Assembly (NCBI RefSeq): GCF_029891735.1
Contig: NZ_JANQDH010000023.1
Span: forward strand, 1-57,794
Reading direction: 5' to 3'
Length of the DNA: 57,794 nt
DNA from: Chrysosporum bergii ANA360D
GTDB taxonomy: Bacteria; Cyanobacteriota; Cyanobacteriia; Cyanobacteriales; Nostocaceae
Shown here: positions 8,881 to 19,605 of the stretch, piece by piece
Position numbering within the stretch: position 1 is the first letter of the stretch
Layout of the letters: every line of letters begins with the position of its first letter
Made by a program: the position numbers and the translations under genes
Notes under the pieces: model-generated
Database searches by the model: none
The model's input: only the letters and a program-made list of their open reading frames with translations
Told to the model about the DNA's origin: nothing

Positions 8881-9900
8881 TTAACGCCGATATTCGTCGC
8901 CACAGTCGCCAATTATTTTATACAAATCCCGTGACTGACGACATATGGAATTAATGCCATCGTGATCTTCTGCATCTAGTTTAAAACTAAATATTTTATC
9001 ATTGTCTTCTCTATGCTCAGATATACCCAGTCTAGCCCCGATGATCACACCCCCCACTGCTGGCTGATCTAAAATGTAACGTACTGCCACATTAGCAATA
9101 CTTACACCGTGGCGATCGCTTATTTGCTTGAGTTTAGACAACAATTCTAGAAATAATTGCCACCCGCCCCAAGCATCCACCATATTTTTATATTTTCTTA
9201 AGCTGACTGTAGTTAATTCATACCCCCGTGGTTCTGGTTTACCCAAATATTTTTCTGATAACAAACCACCGCACAGAGTACCATAAGTTAATAGTTTTAT
9301 ATCATGCTGTTGACAAAACGGAACCATATTCACCAAAGGACGGCGATCAACTAAAGAAAATTGTACTTGATTAGAGACTATTTTAATGCCCGCATTGAGA
9401 ATAATTTGCAAATGTTCCGTATCAAAATTAGTCAAAGCCAGATGTTTAATTTTCCCTTCTGATTGCAGTTCCGCCATATATTTTAGGGCATCTAAATAAT
9501 TTTTATCCCGATACTCCCACCAATGGAACTGGATTAAATCTAAACATGGGACATTCATCCTTTTTAAGGAAATATTAATATTTTCTTCTACTAGTTGTTT
9601 AGTCATTTTTCCTGGACGAGGAACCCATTTTGTCAAAGCTTGGATATTATTTACAGCGGCTTCCCCACGGGTATGAATCAATTGACGGCGAAACTCACCA
9701 ATAAAATCTTCCGCAGGTCCATAATGGTCTGCTAAATCCCAAGTAGTAAAACCTGCATCCACATATTGAAACATACTTTCAATAGCAGCTTTAGGGTTGA
9801 TGCGTCCATGTCCACCGGAAACCTGCCACATACCATTGAGTATTCGGCAAATATTCAAATCTGGGGTTAATTGCAGTCGGCTTGGTTCTGATAACTTCAT
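8881..9900 (-). CDS. Aldo/keto reductase
   Basis: This is an NAD(P)H-dependent carbonyl reductase of the AKR TIM-barrel family, 339 residues from the chosen start. Catalytic features include the Asp and Tyr of TTWDLADHYGPAEDF, the LIQFHWWEY strand, ALTNFD, and the C-terminal cofactor-binding GVIIGARLGISEHREDN. The ATG at 9900 is preferred. Extending to a TTG/GTG-type start at 9963 would make the first 21 codons read through a palindromic repeat (9943-9964). The substrate is unknown. It probably shares a transcript with the VOC gene 28 bases downstream. Confidence 0.8.
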   Translation of the reverse strand: MKLSEPSRLQLTPDLNICRILNGMWQVSGGHGRINPKAAIESMFQYVDAGFTTWDLADHYGPAEDFIGEFRRQLIHTRGEAAVNNIQALTKWVPRPGKMTKQLVEENINISLKRMNVPCLDLIQFHWWEYRDKNYLDALKYMAELQSEGKIKHLALTNFDTEHLQIILNAGIKIVSNQVQFSLVDRRPLVNMVPFCQQHDIKLLTYGTLCGGLLSEKYLGKPEPRGYELTTVSLRKYKNMVDAWGGWQLFLELLSKLKQISDRHGVSIANVAVRYILDQPAVGGVIIGARLGISEHREDNDKIFSFKLDAEDHDGINSICRQSRDLYKIIGDCGDEYRR

Positions 9901-9942
9901 TTTTTTTCTTATTTTATGGAACTTAGGCAGAGGTAAATACAA

Positions 9943-9964
9943 TAGCGGGCAAGATGCCCGCACT
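9943..9964. repeat. GCGGGC-stem dispersed repeat, short form
   Basis: GCGGGC, AAGA-type loop, GCCCGC, flanked by TAG and ACTAC. This is a short copy of the palindromic family also present at 15248, 16703, 28671 and 57456. Confidence 0.65.
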
Positions 9965-10020
9965 ACAAAAATTTTGCGCCTTTGAGTGATATATAATTGT
10001 TTTTTATCCTGAGCTAGGAA

Positions 10021-10410
10021 TTAAGAATTTTTTAATTGAATCAATTCCACTTTATAACCATCTGGGTCTTCCACAAAAGCGATCACTGTAGAACCGTGTT
10101 TCATCGGACCTGGTTCCCGGGTTACTTTTCCGCCCAGCTTTTTAATCTCTTCACAAGTGGTGTAGATATCATCAACACCAAGGGCAATATGACCATAACC
10201 AGTACCCAGGTCGTATTTTTCCACTCCCCAGTTATAAGTTAACTCTATAACAGTATGATCACTTTCCTCACCATAACCGATAAAAGCCAAGGTAAATTCT
10301 CCCCCTGGATAGTCTTTTTGGCGTAGTAATTTCATGCCCAGGATATCACAATAAAACTTTAAAGACTCTTGTAAATTGCCAACCCGCAGCATTGTATGTA
10401 GTAATCGCAT
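10021..10410 (-). CDS. gloA: Lactoylglutathione lyase (glyoxalase I)
   Basis: GloA isomerises the methylglyoxal-glutathione hemithioacetal to lactoylglutathione, detoxifying a glycolytic by-product. The protein begins [20 protein letters not shown], as in bacterial GloA, with the metal-ligand His at position 5. Further ligands are Glu in TVIELTYNW, His in GYGHIALGV and Glu near the end (GYKVELIQ). It is 129 residues, a normal length for the Ni-type bacterial enzyme. The ATG at 10410 is chosen over a GTG two codons upstream because the conserved N-terminus starts there. Confidence 0.92.
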   Translation of the reverse strand: MRLLHTMLRVGNLQESLKFYCDILGMKLLRQKDYPGGEFTLAFIGYGEESDHTVIELTYNWGVEKYDLGTGYGHIALGVDDIYTTCEEIKKLGGKVTREPGPMKHGSTVIAFVEDPDGYKVELIQLKNS

Positions 10411-12126
<1,716 letters not shown>

Positions 12127-12196
12127 ATCACTATCACTACTAGTGGATCACAACTAGGGAGGGGGAAAGCTAAATTCCCCATTCCTGTGGGTTTAA

Positions 12197-13255
12197 TTAA
12201 GGGTAAAATCCTAATTTGGGCAACCCCAAGGTTTCATCCCAACCCATCATCAAGTTCAAACACTGTACTGCTTGTCCCGCTTGTCCTTTAATCAAGTTGT
12301 CAATTGCTGACATGACAATTACTCGCCCGGTGCGGGGGTCTACCTCTAGACCAATGTAACAAAGATTAGTACCACACGCCCATTTAGTTTGGGGATAAAT
12401 ACCACTTTCGCACACTCTCACCCAAGGGTCGTTACGATAGAAAGCTGTATAAATGGTGATTAAATCATCTCGCACCAGTCCAGGGTCACGCAGGGTGGCG
12501 TAGACTGTGGATAAAATACCTCGCACCATGGGGATAAGATGGGGGGTAAATTGCACTGTGACTTCATGACCTGCTAGGTCAGTACAAATCTGCTCAATTT
12601 CCGGGGTGTGACGGTGAGTTACAACACCATAAGCTGCCAAAGAGTTATCAGCTTCAGCCAATAATAAGTTGACCTTGCCTTGTCTTCCTCCCCCAGATGT
12701 GCCGGACTTGGCATCTATAATGGCACTGGCTGGGATAACTAAACCTTGTTTTAACAGTGGTGAAAGTGCCAACAGACTGGCGGTGGGATAGCAACCAGGA
12801 CAGCCCACTAATTGGGCTTCGGCAATGCGATCGCGGTATAGTTCTGGTAAACCATATACTGCTTTTACTGCTGTGAAGCCATCGCTTCTGTCAATACCAT
12901 ACCACCGAGTATAGGTTGTTAAATCCCGGAAGCGATAGTCGGCGCTTAAGTCCAATACTTTACATCCTTTAGCACACAATTGGGGAGCAATTTGGCAAGC
13001 CAAACCATTAGGTAAGGACAGAAATACCACTTCACAACGATGAGCAATAACTTCTGGTTCCACTGGTTCTATAGGGAAGTTAACCACATGAGCCAGATGG
13101 GGGTACAGGTCGCCAAAAGATTTACCCGCACTAGTATCACCGCCTAAATAAACTATTTCTACCTCTGGATGCTCCATTAGTAATCTTACTAGTTGCACTC
13201 CGCCATAGCCTGATGCGCCAACAATTCCCACCGGTACGCGCCTGAAATTACCCAT
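12197..13255 (-). CDS. argC: N-acetyl-gamma-glutamyl-phosphate reductase
   Basis: ArgC reduces N-acetylglutamyl phosphate to the semialdehyde, the third step of arginine synthesis. The NADP-binding loop [19 protein letters not shown] and the active-site Cys in [14 protein letters not shown] are clear. So are SGTSGGGR and the HRHTPEI stretch with the catalytic His. Its 352 residues are typical. ATG 13255 is chosen over an in-frame TTG three codons upstream. It is divergent from ribBA, and the two face away from a 213-base region holding a repeat at 13342. Confidence 0.96.
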   Translation of the reverse strand: MGNFRRVPVGIVGASGYGGVQLVRLLMEHPEVEIVYLGGDTSAGKSFGDLYPHLAHVVNFPIEPVEPEVIAHRCEVVFLSLPNGLACQIAPQLCAKGCKVLDLSADYRFRDLTTYTRWYGIDRSDGFTAVKAVYGLPELYRDRIAEAQLVGCPGCYPTASLLALSPLLKQGLVIPASAIIDAKSGTSGGGRQGKVNLLLAEADNSLAAYGVVTHRHTPEIEQICTDLAGHEVTVQFTPHLIPMVRGILSTVYATLRDPGLVRDDLITIYTAFYRNDPWVRVCESGIYPQTKWACGTNLCYIGLEVDPRTGRVIVMSAIDNLIKGQAGQAVQCLNLMMGWDETLGLPKLGFYP

Positions 13256-13341
13256 AATGATCAAATCCCGTTTTTAGTTAATATAGTTGTCAATTATCAA
13301 GTATCAGGGGCAAAATGTCAGGCAATGAGGGAATAGGGAAC

Positions 13342-13364
13342 TTCGTAGTATAGACCTCAGTCCC
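13342..13364 (+). repeat. Degenerate TTCGTAGTA...CTTCAGTCCC repeat
   Basis: TTCGTAGTATAGACCTCAGTCCC differs from the 10499 and 49228 copies at only a few positions. It lies between divergent argC and ribBA. Confidence 0.6.
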
Positions 13365-13468
13365 GTTAGTCCGAAAATTGCTGATGTATTTGCCTGCTGA
13401 ATAAACAAGCTACAATCTAAAATAAGAAAATGTTAAAAAAATTTACTTTTATTAAGTAGTAGTTTTCC

Positions 13469-15214
13469 GTGACACAGCCTAAGCCTACAGGAGAGTTTGA
13501 GTCTGACTCCGCCAAGGAAAACAACACCCCCACGGGTGTCACTCCTCACAACTCAACCCCAACTTTTAAATTTGATTCCATTAACGCTGCTTTGGCGGAC
13601 TTAAAAGCCGGTCGCGCCGTTGTGGTGGTGGATGATGAAAACCGAGAAAACGAAGGCGACTTAATTTGTGCCGCCCAATTTGCTACACCGGATATGATTA
13701 ATTTTATGGCGGTGCAGGCTAGAGGGTTAATTTGTCTGGCGATGACAGGGGAACGCCTAGATGAATTAGATTTACCCTTAATGGTGACAAACATCACAGA
13801 TACTAACCAAACGGCTTTTACTGTTAGTGTGGATGCCGGCCCAGAATTGGGAGTCACCACAGGCATTTCTGCCGAAGACCGGGCCCGCACTATCCAAGTT
13901 ACCCTCAACCCTGCCACCAAACCCACAGATTTACGCCGTCCTGGTCATATTTTCCCCATTCGGGCTAAATCCGGGGGGGTACTCAAACGGGCAGGACATA
14001 CAGAAGCCGCGGTTGACCTATCTCGCCTAGCAGGACTATATCCAGCAGGGGTAATTTGTGAAATTCAAAACCCGGATGGTTCCATGGCACGGTTGCCAGA
14101 ATTAATTGAATACGCCCAAAATCACCATTTGACAATTATTAGTATTGCTGATTTAATCAGTTATCGTTTGCAACATGATCGTTTAATATACCGCGAAATA
14201 GTCACAAAACTACCCAGTCAGTTCGGTCAATTTGATATTTACGCCTATCGTCACACTGTAGATAATACAGAACACGTTGCCATTGTCAAGGGCGACCCGG
14301 CTAATTTTCAAAATCAGCCAGTTATGGTGCGGATGCACTCTGAATGTTTAACCGGTGATGCTTTGGGTTCTTTGCGTTGCGACTGTCGGATGCAGTTAGT
14401 GGCGGCATTAAAAATGATTGAAAATGCCGGTCAAGGTGTAGTGGTTTATCTGCGCCAAGAAGGCCGAGGAATAGGATTAATTAATAAACTCAAAGCCTAT
14501 TCTTTGCAGGATATGGGACTAGATACAGTAGAAGCTAACGAGCGCTTGGGTTTTCCTGCTGACTTGCGGGATTATGGTATGGGGGCGCAAATACTTATGG
14601 ACTTAGGCATTAAACAAATTCGCCTGATTACTAACAACCCCCGGAAAATTGCTGGAGTCAAGGGTTACGGGTTAGAAGTGGTTGATCGCTTACCATTATT
14701 AATTGAGGCTAATGATTACAATTCCTACTACTTAGCCACTAAAGCCCAAAAACTGGGGCATATGCTGCTACAGACTTATTTAATCACAGTGGCAATTAAC
14801 TGGCAAGATGACCCGCAATCAGTGACTCAACGGTATGAGCGTTTAGAAAAATTGCGGCTCTTAGCCAAAAACAATCATTTACTACTACAAGAAGAAGCCC
14901 GTCCCCTGGGGTTAGCAGTGTTTACTCAACCATCCCTAACAGTACACTTGGGTTTTGATCAACCAAATGTAGCTAGTCATGACTGGTATCAACAACCAAG
15001 TCATCCTTACTTAGAAGCCGTTTCTGTTATTCTTGACCATTTGGTAACTTTGCCTTATGTAAGTAAATTAGAATTTTTAGTTTCTTCTGGTAGCGACCCC
15101 CTCACTAACTTGCAAGTGAAATTAGACCGCCAGAGTTTTACTTTTAATACCCCACCTTCTACCATATGCCATGGGCTGGAAACTCAAAAAATTTACAGTT
15201 TCATTAGGGAGTAA
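13469..15214 (+). CDS. ribBA: Bifunctional 3,4-DHBP synthase / GTP cyclohydrolase II
   Basis: RibBA supplies both entry precursors of riboflavin: DHBP from ribulose 5-phosphate and the pyrimidine from GTP. The DHBP synthase domain spans about residues 34-235 (DDENRENEGDL at 55-65). The GTP cyclohydrolase II domain follows, with the zinc site Cys293, Cys304 and Cys306 in SECLTGDALGSLRCDC and the catalytic QEGRGIGL. The start is GTG at 13469, as no early ATG exists. A poorly conserved 30-residue N-terminus and a C-terminal extension of roughly 130 residues beyond the cyclohydrolase core make it longer (581) than two-domain bacterial enzymes; such tails are common in cyanobacteria. No FMN riboswitch was recognised upstream. 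Confidence 0.95.
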   Translation: MTQPKPTGEFESDSAKENNTPTGVTPHNSTPTFKFDSINAALADLKAGRAVVVVDDENRENEGDLICAAQFATPDMINFMAVQARGLICLAMTGERLDELDLPLMVTNITDTNQTAFTVSVDAGPELGVTTGISAEDRARTIQVTLNPATKPTDLRRPGHIFPIRAKSGGVLKRAGHTEAAVDLSRLAGLYPAGVICEIQNPDGSMARLPELIEYAQNHHLTIISIADLISYRLQHDRLIYREIVTKLPSQFGQFDIYAYRHTVDNTEHVAIVKGDPANFQNQPVMVRMHSECLTGDALGSLRCDCRMQLVAALKMIENAGQGVVVYLRQEGRGIGLINKLKAYSLQDMGLDTVEANERLGFPADLRDYGMGAQILMDLGIKQIRLITNNPRKIAGVKGYGLEVVDRLPLLIEANDYNSYYLATKAQKLGHMLLQTYLITVAINWQDDPQSVTQRYERLEKLRLLAKNNHLLLQEEARPLGLAVFTQPSLTVHLGFDQPNVASHDWYQQPSHPYLEAVSVILDHLVTLPYVSKLEFLVSSGSDPLTNLQVKLDRQSFTFNTPPSTICHGLETQKIYSFIRE

Positions 15215-15220
15215 TAAGCT

Positions 15221-15296
15221 GTTACGCATTTAATTTATATAAACCTAGCGGGTATGACTTGTACTGAGCGTAGCCATGGTATACCCGCAATACCAA
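15221..15296 (+). repeat. Full-length dispersed palindromic repeat
   Basis: It begins GTTACGCATTTAAT and carries arms GCGGGTA (15248-15254) and TACCCGC (15282-15288) around a core reading GACTTGTACTGAGCGTAGCC. It is related to copies at 1169, 16701 (inverted), 29885, 55413 (inverted) and 57456. No gene is seen in the rest of 15215-15457. Confidence 0.7.
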
Positions 15297-15457
15297 GTTT
15301 TTATTAATTCAAAATTAAGGGGGCTTAGGGGAGTCTGAAGTGTCTAAATTCGCCATCTAAAACTTTTCAAACAGCCTCTTAGGAAATAATGTTGAATAAT
15401 TAGTAATTTATACGTCACTATGATACCATCATATTAACCACAAATGAAGGTGAAATC

Positions 15458-16687
15458 ATGGCTACAAATCGTTCTAGTGTTCCTTTTTACCTGCAAACTT
15501 CAACTGGTAACAATAATACTTGGAATTTTTCTTCACAATCGTCGCCATCTTATATATATGGAGATGCTATCCAATTACAGGCACAATCCCAAGGAGGAGA
15601 TGACATAATTACCGGTAGTTCAACTAGAATAAATTATTTATATGGCGATGGTTTTATATTAGTTAATTCTGCTGGCGGTCAAGATACTATTACTGGTGGT
15701 AGCAGCACAGACTATATCTATGGAGATGGTTATATATTAAAACCAGATACCAGTGGTAATAATCGTTTTTTAGTAGGCGGGGTTGATATATTAAATGGCG
15801 GTGATGGTAATGATTTTCTCTATGGTGATGGTTACCTGATGACAAGTGCCACTGGCGGAGGTGATACATTAAATGGGGGTAATGGTAATGATTTTCTCTA
15901 TGGTGATGGTTATTCTCTAACCAGTAGCACAGGCGGAAATGATACCATCTATGGTAATTCTGCCGGGGGGTCAGACAGTAACTATTTGTACGGTGATGGT
16001 TATATTTTATCTCAATCCAATGGTGGACTTGATTTATTAGTAGCTAATACCTCTGGAAGTAATCAGCTGTACGGGGATGGTCATATACTCAAGAATAGTT
16101 CCACAGGTAATCAAGATATGATGTTTGGTGGATCTGGTAATGACACCCTCTATGGAGATGGACTGTTGTTAGATAACTCTACTGCTGGTAATGATGAATT
16201 CGATGCGAATACAAATTTTGGCGGATTGTACGGTGGTGCAGGTGATGACACCCTCTATGGAGATGGACTGTCTTTAAAGAATTCTACTGCTGGTAATGAC
16301 ACTTTATACGGTCAAGATGGTAATGACACTATATATGGAGATGGACTGTCTTTAATTAACTCCACCCCTGGTAATGATGTATTGTGGGGTGGCCCTGGTA
16401 ATGACATTTTGTACGGAGATGCTCCCACTATTGCTTATGGTTTTGTTCAGGTTTATGGCGCTGACAGATTTATCTTTGCACCAGGGGATAAACAAGATAC
16501 AATTATGGATTATCAGCAAGGGAGAGATAAATTAGATTTAACTTCTTTTGGAGTTACCAACCTTACTAATTTGAATGCAGATATTAACCCATCTGGAAAT
16601 CTAACTGTAATTGATTTCGGTGGAGGTGATGTTTTAACTTTAAATGGGTCTTTTACTTTGACTGATAGTGATTTTTACCAGGGATAA
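15458..16687 (+). CDS. RTX-like (hemolysin-type calcium-binding) repeat protein
   Basis: This 409-residue protein is dominated by about eleven LYGDG-type repeats, spaced roughly 22-40 residues apart. A typical unit reads GGDTLNGGNGNDFLYGDGY followed by a Ser/Thr-rich linker. Each unit carries the GGxGxDxL half-motif of RTX calcium-binding beta-rolls. The C-terminus (ADRFIFAPGDKQDTIMDYQQG, then DKLDLTSFGV) is the usual cap that closes RTX domains. No N-terminal signal peptide is present, in keeping with type I secretion, but no transporter gene is nearby. The role (surface, extracellular or calcium sink) cannot be deduced. Start ATG 15458 has an upstream AAGGTGA. Confidence 0.8.
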   Translation: MATNRSSVPFYLQTSTGNNNTWNFSSQSSPSYIYGDAIQLQAQSQGGDDIITGSSTRINYLYGDGFILVNSAGGQDTITGGSSTDYIYGDGYILKPDTSGNNRFLVGGVDILNGGDGNDFLYGDGYLMTSATGGGDTLNGGNGNDFLYGDGYSLTSSTGGNDTIYGNSAGGSDSNYLYGDGYILSQSNGGLDLLVANTSGSNQLYGDGHILKNSSTGNQDMMFGGSGNDTLYGDGLLLDNSTAGNDEFDANTNFGGLYGGAGDDTLYGDGLSLKNSTAGNDTLYGQDGNDTIYGDGLSLINSTPGNDVLWGGPGNDILYGDAPTIAYGFVQVYGADRFIFAPGDKQDTIMDYQQGRDKLDLTSFGVTNLTNLNADINPSGNLTVIDFGGGDVLTLNGSFTLTDSDFYQG

Positions 16688-16700
16688 AACCACAAATGTA

Positions 16701-16757
16701 GTGCGGGTATACTATGGCTATACTTCGACTACGCTCAGTACAAGTCTAGCCCGCTAC
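16701..16757 (-). repeat. Dispersed palindromic repeat inside the bioD 3' end
   Basis: Arms are GCGGGTA (16703-16709) and GCCCGC (16749-16754). The core, read on the minus strand, is GACTTGTACTGAGCGTAG. It overlaps the last bioD codons and the stop at 16735-16737. Confidence 0.7.
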
Positions 16758-17433
16758 TACTGCTTAATATTTCCCAATCCAAATTTGCTCCTAGTTGAGC
16801 TAGTTTATCTACATCTTCTAAATTATCTAGATAAGGTAGACAACCTAAAATAGGGGTGTTGGTGAGAGATTTAATCAAATCAGATGGTGTCCAGTCGGCT
16901 ATTTCGCCTTCTGTACGATATTCAACACAGTTCAGAACTATACCTAAAAGATTTACATTGCATTGCCTAGCTAATGCCACATTAGCTACAGCTTGAGCGA
17001 TCGCACCTAATTTTACTGGTACTACTATAATAGTGGGTAGCCGCCAATCCCTAGCTAAATCTGCCACTGTCAACTCATCAGTGATGGGGGAACCCAAACC
17101 GCCTAAAGCTTCCACTAGCAAAAACTCACGCTGCGATCGCAACTGAGAAAAAGTCTGCCATACTAAGGCTAAATCTACTCTGCGATTTTCTTTAGCTGCT
17201 GCTATGGGGGGGGCTAGGGGGGCTGCAAAATACAAAGGTGTAATTTCTTCAACAGATTGCTGTAAAGAAAATAATTTTTGATATAGTTCGCGATCGCCTA
17301 CACCCGATTGAAGGGGTTTCATAATTCCCCAACTACGCTGGGGATAATATTTTTGCCAATAAGCGGCCAAGGCTGTAGTTACAACAGTTTTACCAGCCCC
17401 GGTGTCAGTACCAGTAATTAGTAATGTGTTCAA
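16735..17433 (-). CDS. bioD: Dethiobiotin synthetase
   Basis: BioD closes the ureido ring of dethiobiotin from DAPA, CO2 and ATP in biotin synthesis. The P-loop is LLITGTDTGAGKTVVTTAL at the N-terminus. KPLQSGV carries the substrate-contact Lys, and LVEALGGLGSP is the second nucleotide-binding motif. No ATG is available. TTG at 17433 (protein starting with NTLLITG) fits BioD families best, with TTG 17454 as an alternative. The final eight or so residues (SSSSGLDLY) are encoded by a dispersed repeat, so the natural C-terminus was probably replaced. Other bio genes are not nearby. The gene is convergent with the RTX-like gene. Confidence 0.9.
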   Translation of the reverse strand: MNTLLITGTDTGAGKTVVTTALAAYWQKYYPQRSWGIMKPLQSGVGDRELYQKLFSLQQSVEEITPLYFAAPLAPPIAAAKENRRVDLALVWQTFSQLRSQREFLLVEALGGLGSPITDELTVADLARDWRLPTIIVVPVKLGAIAQAVANVALARQCNVNLLGIVLNCVEYRTEGEIADWTPSDLIKSLTNTPILGCLPYLDNLEDVDKLAQLGANLDWEILSSSSGLDLY

Positions 17434-17492
17434 GAATCTTGTAAATATAAACAATTCACTTCAATTGTAATTCTTAATTGAAAACTTGAGAT

Positions 17493-19154
17493 TTATTCTG
17501 GGGTGTTATTTTCGCCGTTCGGTTCTGGGCTGATAGATGGAATTTCATCTATGGGTGTTTCTATGGGTGTTTCTATGGGTGTAGGAGTTTCTATAGGTGT
17601 TTCTATAGGTGTTTCTATGGGTGTAGGAGTTTCTGTAGGTGTTGGTGTAGGAGTTTCTGTGGGTGTAGGCGTAGGAGTTTCTGTGGGTTTTTCTAATGTC
17701 ACATCTAAACTGTAATCACTAGCGGCAATTTCTGGCTCTGGAGTTAACTGAATAATATATTGACCACCACTGGGCAATATTCCCTCATAATTGGTGACAT
17801 TTTCGGCATTAGTATTAATTGGTTCTTCATTTTCATCTAAAATAGATAGTAGAGTACCGTTACTTTGGTCAATGGATACGGTTAACTTGGCTCCTTCCTC
17901 CCCAGAGAATGTATACTGAATAATTTGATTTGACTGAATAGTATCTTCAACTGTGGTAGTGTTGGGGGCTGTCCATTTGAGCCGTCTGCTAAATATTTCC
18001 GGTTTAACAATGGTAGGAGTGGGTTCTGGTGTCGGTGTTTTTTCTCCACTGACAATTGGAGAAGGAAAAGATTGAGGTGGTGTGAGATCCGCTAATTTCT
18101 GGGGCTGAGTGCGGATAGAACTAACCAAAGCCCAAGAACCAACACCTGCTAAAATTACTACTGCACTACCAATAGCCCCAAGTACCAATGGATGATCTAA
18201 AATTGACCCAGAGCTACTAGACGAAACTGACTCAGGTGTTGATGGTGACAGTGACTCCCGGCGACCACCCACCGCCACTGTTTGCAGTTGAGATACTTGT
18301 GGAGTGGGGATACTGGGTTTTTCTAAAATTTCTAATGCTTGAATAACATCGCCCGCACTAGGGAAGCGATCGCCTGGTAAATGGTTTAACATCCGGTTGA
18401 GAACCTGGGCAAATTGTGGATTGACTTTAACCCATTGTTGCCAATTCCAAGTTAGTTGGGTAGAATCAAGTAAGACACTGGGTTCCTTACCTGTTAATAA
18501 AACTATAGCCGTCACAGCTAGTGCATACAAATCACTATTAGGGTAAGCTTGCCCTGTTTGCAGTTGTTCAACGGGAGCAAAGCCTAATTTACCCACCGTA
18601 GTCAATGAATTAGTTTGATCTGGAAACTGTAACCGAGTTGCCAATTCCTTCACCACCCCAAAGTCGATTAACACAGGCTGATGATCGCTGGCTCGCAAGA
18701 TGATATTGTCTGGTGAGATATCCCGATGAATAATTCCTCGACTATGAATATGGTCTAAAACTGGCAGCAAAGACCGTACTAAGTGTAATACTTCTGTCTC
18801 AGTAAAAGTTTCACCCCTGGGGAGGCGTTCATTTAACAGAGTCTGGTAAGTTTTACCTGCAACGTAGTCCTCAACTAAAAATAAGCGTTGGTATTGCTCA
18901 AATCTTTCCCGAAACTTTGGCACTTGTGGATGTTGAATTTGATATAAAGTTGCAGCTTCTCGCTGAAAAAGTTCCTGTGCTTTTTCCCAAGCATCACCCC
19001 CCGTTGGTGAAATTAGTTCTTTAATGGCGCAAAGCTCGTTAAAGCGGCGCTGATCTTCTACTAGATAAGTTCTGCCAAATCCTCCTTCTCCGAGAATTTG
19101 CATGATTCGATAACGGTTTTGCAGGATAGAACCAACTGTAATGGGTGCTTGCAT
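17493..19154 (-). CDS. Membrane-anchored serine/threonine protein kinase
   Basis: This 553-residue Hanks-type kinase has a cytoplasmic kinase domain at about residues 15-275: Gly-loop LGEGGFGRTY, ATP-binding Lys45 in AIKEL, catalytic loop HRDISPDN (Asp145), and DFG at 164-166. A Ser-rich linker leads to one membrane helix at about 323-346. Then comes an extracytoplasmic domain of about 100 residues with a PPC-like fold feel (QIIQYTFSGEEGAKLTVSID), and a low-complexity tail of PTPTET and PIETPIET repeats. This layout is common for cyanobacterial PknB-like sensors. The ligand and targets are unknown. bioD lies 38 bases beyond its 3' end (to the TTG at 17454) and may be cotranscribed. Confidence 0.9.
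   Translation of the reverse strand: MQAPITVGSILQNRYRIMQILGEGGFGRTYLVEDQRRFNELCAIKELISPTGGDAWEKAQELFQREAATLYQIQHPQVPKFRERFEQYQRLFLVEDYVAGKTYQTLLNERLPRGETFTETEVLHLVRSLLPVLDHIHSRGIIHRDISPDNIILRASDHQPVLIDFGVVKELATRLQFPDQTNSLTTVGKLGFAPVEQLQTGQAYPNSDLYALAVTAIVLLTGKEPSVLLDSTQLTWNWQQWVKVNPQFAQVLNRMLNHLPGDRFPSAGDVIQALEILEKPSIPTPQVSQLQTVAVGGRRESLSPSTPESVSSSSSGSILDHPLVLGAIGSAVVILAGVGSWALVSSIRTQPQKLADLTPPQSFPSPIVSGEKTPTPEPTPTIVKPEIFSRRLKWTAPNTTTVEDTIQSNQIIQYTFSGEEGAKLTVSIDQSNGTLLSILDENEEPINTNAENVTNYEGILPSGGQYIIQLTPEPEIAASDYSLDVTLEKPTETPTPTPTETPTPTPTETPTPIETPIETPIETPTPIETPIETPIDEIPSISPEPNGENNTPE
17540..17690 (-). repeat. Tandem low-complexity repeat coding for the kinase tail
   Basis: Near-perfect 12- and 18-base units encode PIET and TPTPTE repeats in the kinase C-terminus. 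The region is likely to vary in length between strains by slippage. Confidence 0.75.
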
Positions 19155-19605
19155 AATTTAGATGTGATGGCAGTAAAGAAAAAAATAACTTACTGTGTTT
19201 TATATAAGCTGTGTAAAATTTATTTAACTATATATTTAACTCTATTTTGACGCTGATCGCCAACTCTGTCTAAAAAATGGCAAAAACTCACCCTCACCGC
19301 CATGAAATAACCACTAAGGGAAGATCAATCTCAGGGTTTTTTGTGGCTTAATAGGTTAATATCACCATGTAACCATAGCATCTGCCCTCAATTCTCACAA
19401 CAGGTCACAGCTAAATTATCCACTCTGAGGACTCCCAGGAGGTGATTTACCAAAAAACACTAAAATAAATGTGAGCAAATGGGAGCAAGAAATAATAATA
19501 TTAAGAAATGTTTATATTTTTTTATGAAAGCTTTAAGAAAACTCACAGATGTTTTTTTTAAGCTAATTCAGTTAAATCTGCCAAATATCTAATGATAATA
19601 TTGCC
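19155..19605. other. Intergenic region between the kinase and prs
   Basis: This is a 451-base divergent promoter region. I see no coding frame, tRNA or strong hairpin. The last 120 bases before prs are very AT-rich, consistent with promoter and leader. Nothing else is identifiable. Confidence 0.4.

Noticed and set aside
8881-9963. Longer aldo/keto reductase start at 9963
   Set aside because: The extra 21 codons are encoded by the GCGGGC palindrome and do not resemble the family N-terminus.
13256-13468. Possible FMN riboswitch before ribBA
   Set aside because: None of the conserved RFN-element blocks are visible. The region contains a dispersed repeat and AT-rich promoter DNA.
17500-17700. 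Short regular repeats that might be taken as a CRISPR array
   Set aside because: Units are contiguous, without unique spacers, and encode a protein tail. No cas genes are in the window.
17503-17715. Plus-strand frame rich in VGVSMGVG repeats
   Set aside because: It is the antisense shadow of the PIET/TPTPTE repeat region of the kinase gene.
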